A DNA stretch of 14,146 bases from Actinomycetota bacterium (GTDB lineage: Bacteria > Actinomycetota > Actinomycetes > S36-B12 > UBA5976). The position numbers were made by a program, and so were the translations under genes. This document shows, in pieces, positions 14,006 to 14,146 of the stretch. The first letter of the stretch is position 1. Every line of letters starts with the position of its first letter. The notes beneath the pieces were generated by a model. The model had not been told where the DNA came from. It searched no databases and saw nothing but the letters and a program-made list of their open reading frames with translations. The stretch lies in assembly GCA_947447095.1 (NCBI GenBank), contig CANFIL010000025.1, forward strand, positions 1 through 14,146, written 5' to 3'.

Positions 14006-14146
14006 GAAAAGATCATCCTCTAGGTCGGTCCCACTACTAATCCGTCATCTCAACATGGAGCAAATAACGCCCTAGTACTGGGCTACTTCTACCCTTGAAC
14101 CTTACCGCAATCCCTATGATTTACGGGCTTTGGAGGGCTCTTAGGA
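14006..14146. other. Non-coding region upstream of ctaC to the window edge
   Basis: No gene is supported in these 141 bases. On the minus strand it must hold the ctaC promoter, but I could not choose a clear -10 box. A 15-nt near-palindrome lies at 14069-14083. On the plus strand TTGAAC (14095-14100), TATGAT (14115-14120, only 14 bp apart) and GGAGGG (14132-14137) could serve a divergent gene starting beyond the edge, which is weak evidence. Confidence 0.4.
14069..14083. promoter_or_regulatory. Near-palindrome GCCC-T-AGTACT-GGGC upstream of ctaC
   Basis: Apart from one extra T, the 15 bases form a perfect 14-bp palindrome. It lies about 65 bp upstream of the ctaC GTG in non-coding DNA, a position suited to a regulator-binding site. 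As RNA it would be only a 4-bp stem and is not a convincing terminator. No regulator can be named. Confidence 0.25.

Noticed and set aside
14000..14023. A four-codon upstream frame (ATG ATC TTT TCG TGA) overlapping the ctaC GTG start on the minus strand
   Set aside because: The ATG lies directly next to the purine-rich ribosome site and has no ribosome site of its own. A regulatory leader peptide is possible but unsupported.
14116..14146. ATG opening a short plus-strand frame (MIYGLWRALR) running off the right edge
   Set aside because: Ten residues are too few to identify, and no ribosome site or leaderless -10 box is at the right distance. It may equally be part of a promoter (TATGAT).
1..14146. 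Search by eye for mobile elements, CRISPR repeats, tRNA, rRNA, toxin-antitoxin or defence genes
   Set aside because: Gene content is core metabolism throughout, and I saw no terminal inverted repeats, regularly spaced repeats, integrase or transposase motifs, or tRNA-like sequence.

Overview
The window is a conserved housekeeping region of an actinobacterium. It holds the genes of the cytochrome bcc-aa3 respiratory chain together with cell-envelope and DNA-maintenance genes. The evidence is a di-haem QcrC with a C-terminal anchor, an N-terminally extended three-span Rieske protein QcrA, a QcrB with PDWY in place of PEWY, an actinobacterial subunit IV (CtaF), a PimB-type phosphatidylinositol-mannoside mannosyltransferase, and a DEDDh-GIY-YIG fusion nuclease. 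The gene order pimB / small protein / DEDDh-GIY-YIG / trpD / ctaE-qcrC-qcrA-qcrB matches, from memory, Mycobacterium tuberculosis Rv2188c to Rv2196, although the NlpC/P60 gene found there is absent here. Base composition looks near 50% GC by eye, gene packing is very tight, and several start codons seem to be leaderless. This would suit a small-genome planktonic actinobacterium (Nanopelagicales or Luna-type Microbacteriaceae), but the genus cannot be fixed from this window.

Layout. Positions 1-292 (+) hold the C-terminal end of an integral-membrane protein, probably a GT87-like mannosyltransferase. It overlaps convergently with pimB (246-1412, -), which follows a 66-residue Cys-rich gene (1437-1637, -). 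Divergent from these is the DEDDh-GIY-YIG gene (1739-3508, +), whose 3' end overlaps trpD (3424-4518, -) by 85 bp. trpD is coupled through a TAATG junction to an atypical response-regulator receiver gene (4518-4928, -). A 141-bp divergent control region separates that gene from ctaE-qcrC-qcrA-qcrB (5070-9159, +), which ends at a strong UUCG hairpin terminator. Facing it on the minus strand is ctaC-ctaD-ctaF-murT-gatD (14005 down to 9206), nearly all joined by start/stop overlaps. Positions 14006-14146 are non-coding upstream DNA.

How the genes work together. QcrA/B/C oxidise menaquinol and, through the two haems c of QcrC, pass electrons directly to CuA of CtaC. CtaD, CtaE and CtaF complete the aa3 oxidase, giving the actinobacterial III2-IV2 supercomplex. 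MurT/GatD amidate the D-Glu of lipid II, and PimB and the partial membrane transferase build mannosylated envelope lipids. The region is therefore mostly ordinary core genome. Points worth a second look are the degenerate receiver protein, the small four-Cys protein, the UvrC-like iron-sulfur cysteine pattern in the fusion nuclease, the placement of murT-gatD directly behind ctaF, and leaderless promoters in the divergent regions. I found no mobile element, CRISPR array, tRNA, rRNA or defence system.
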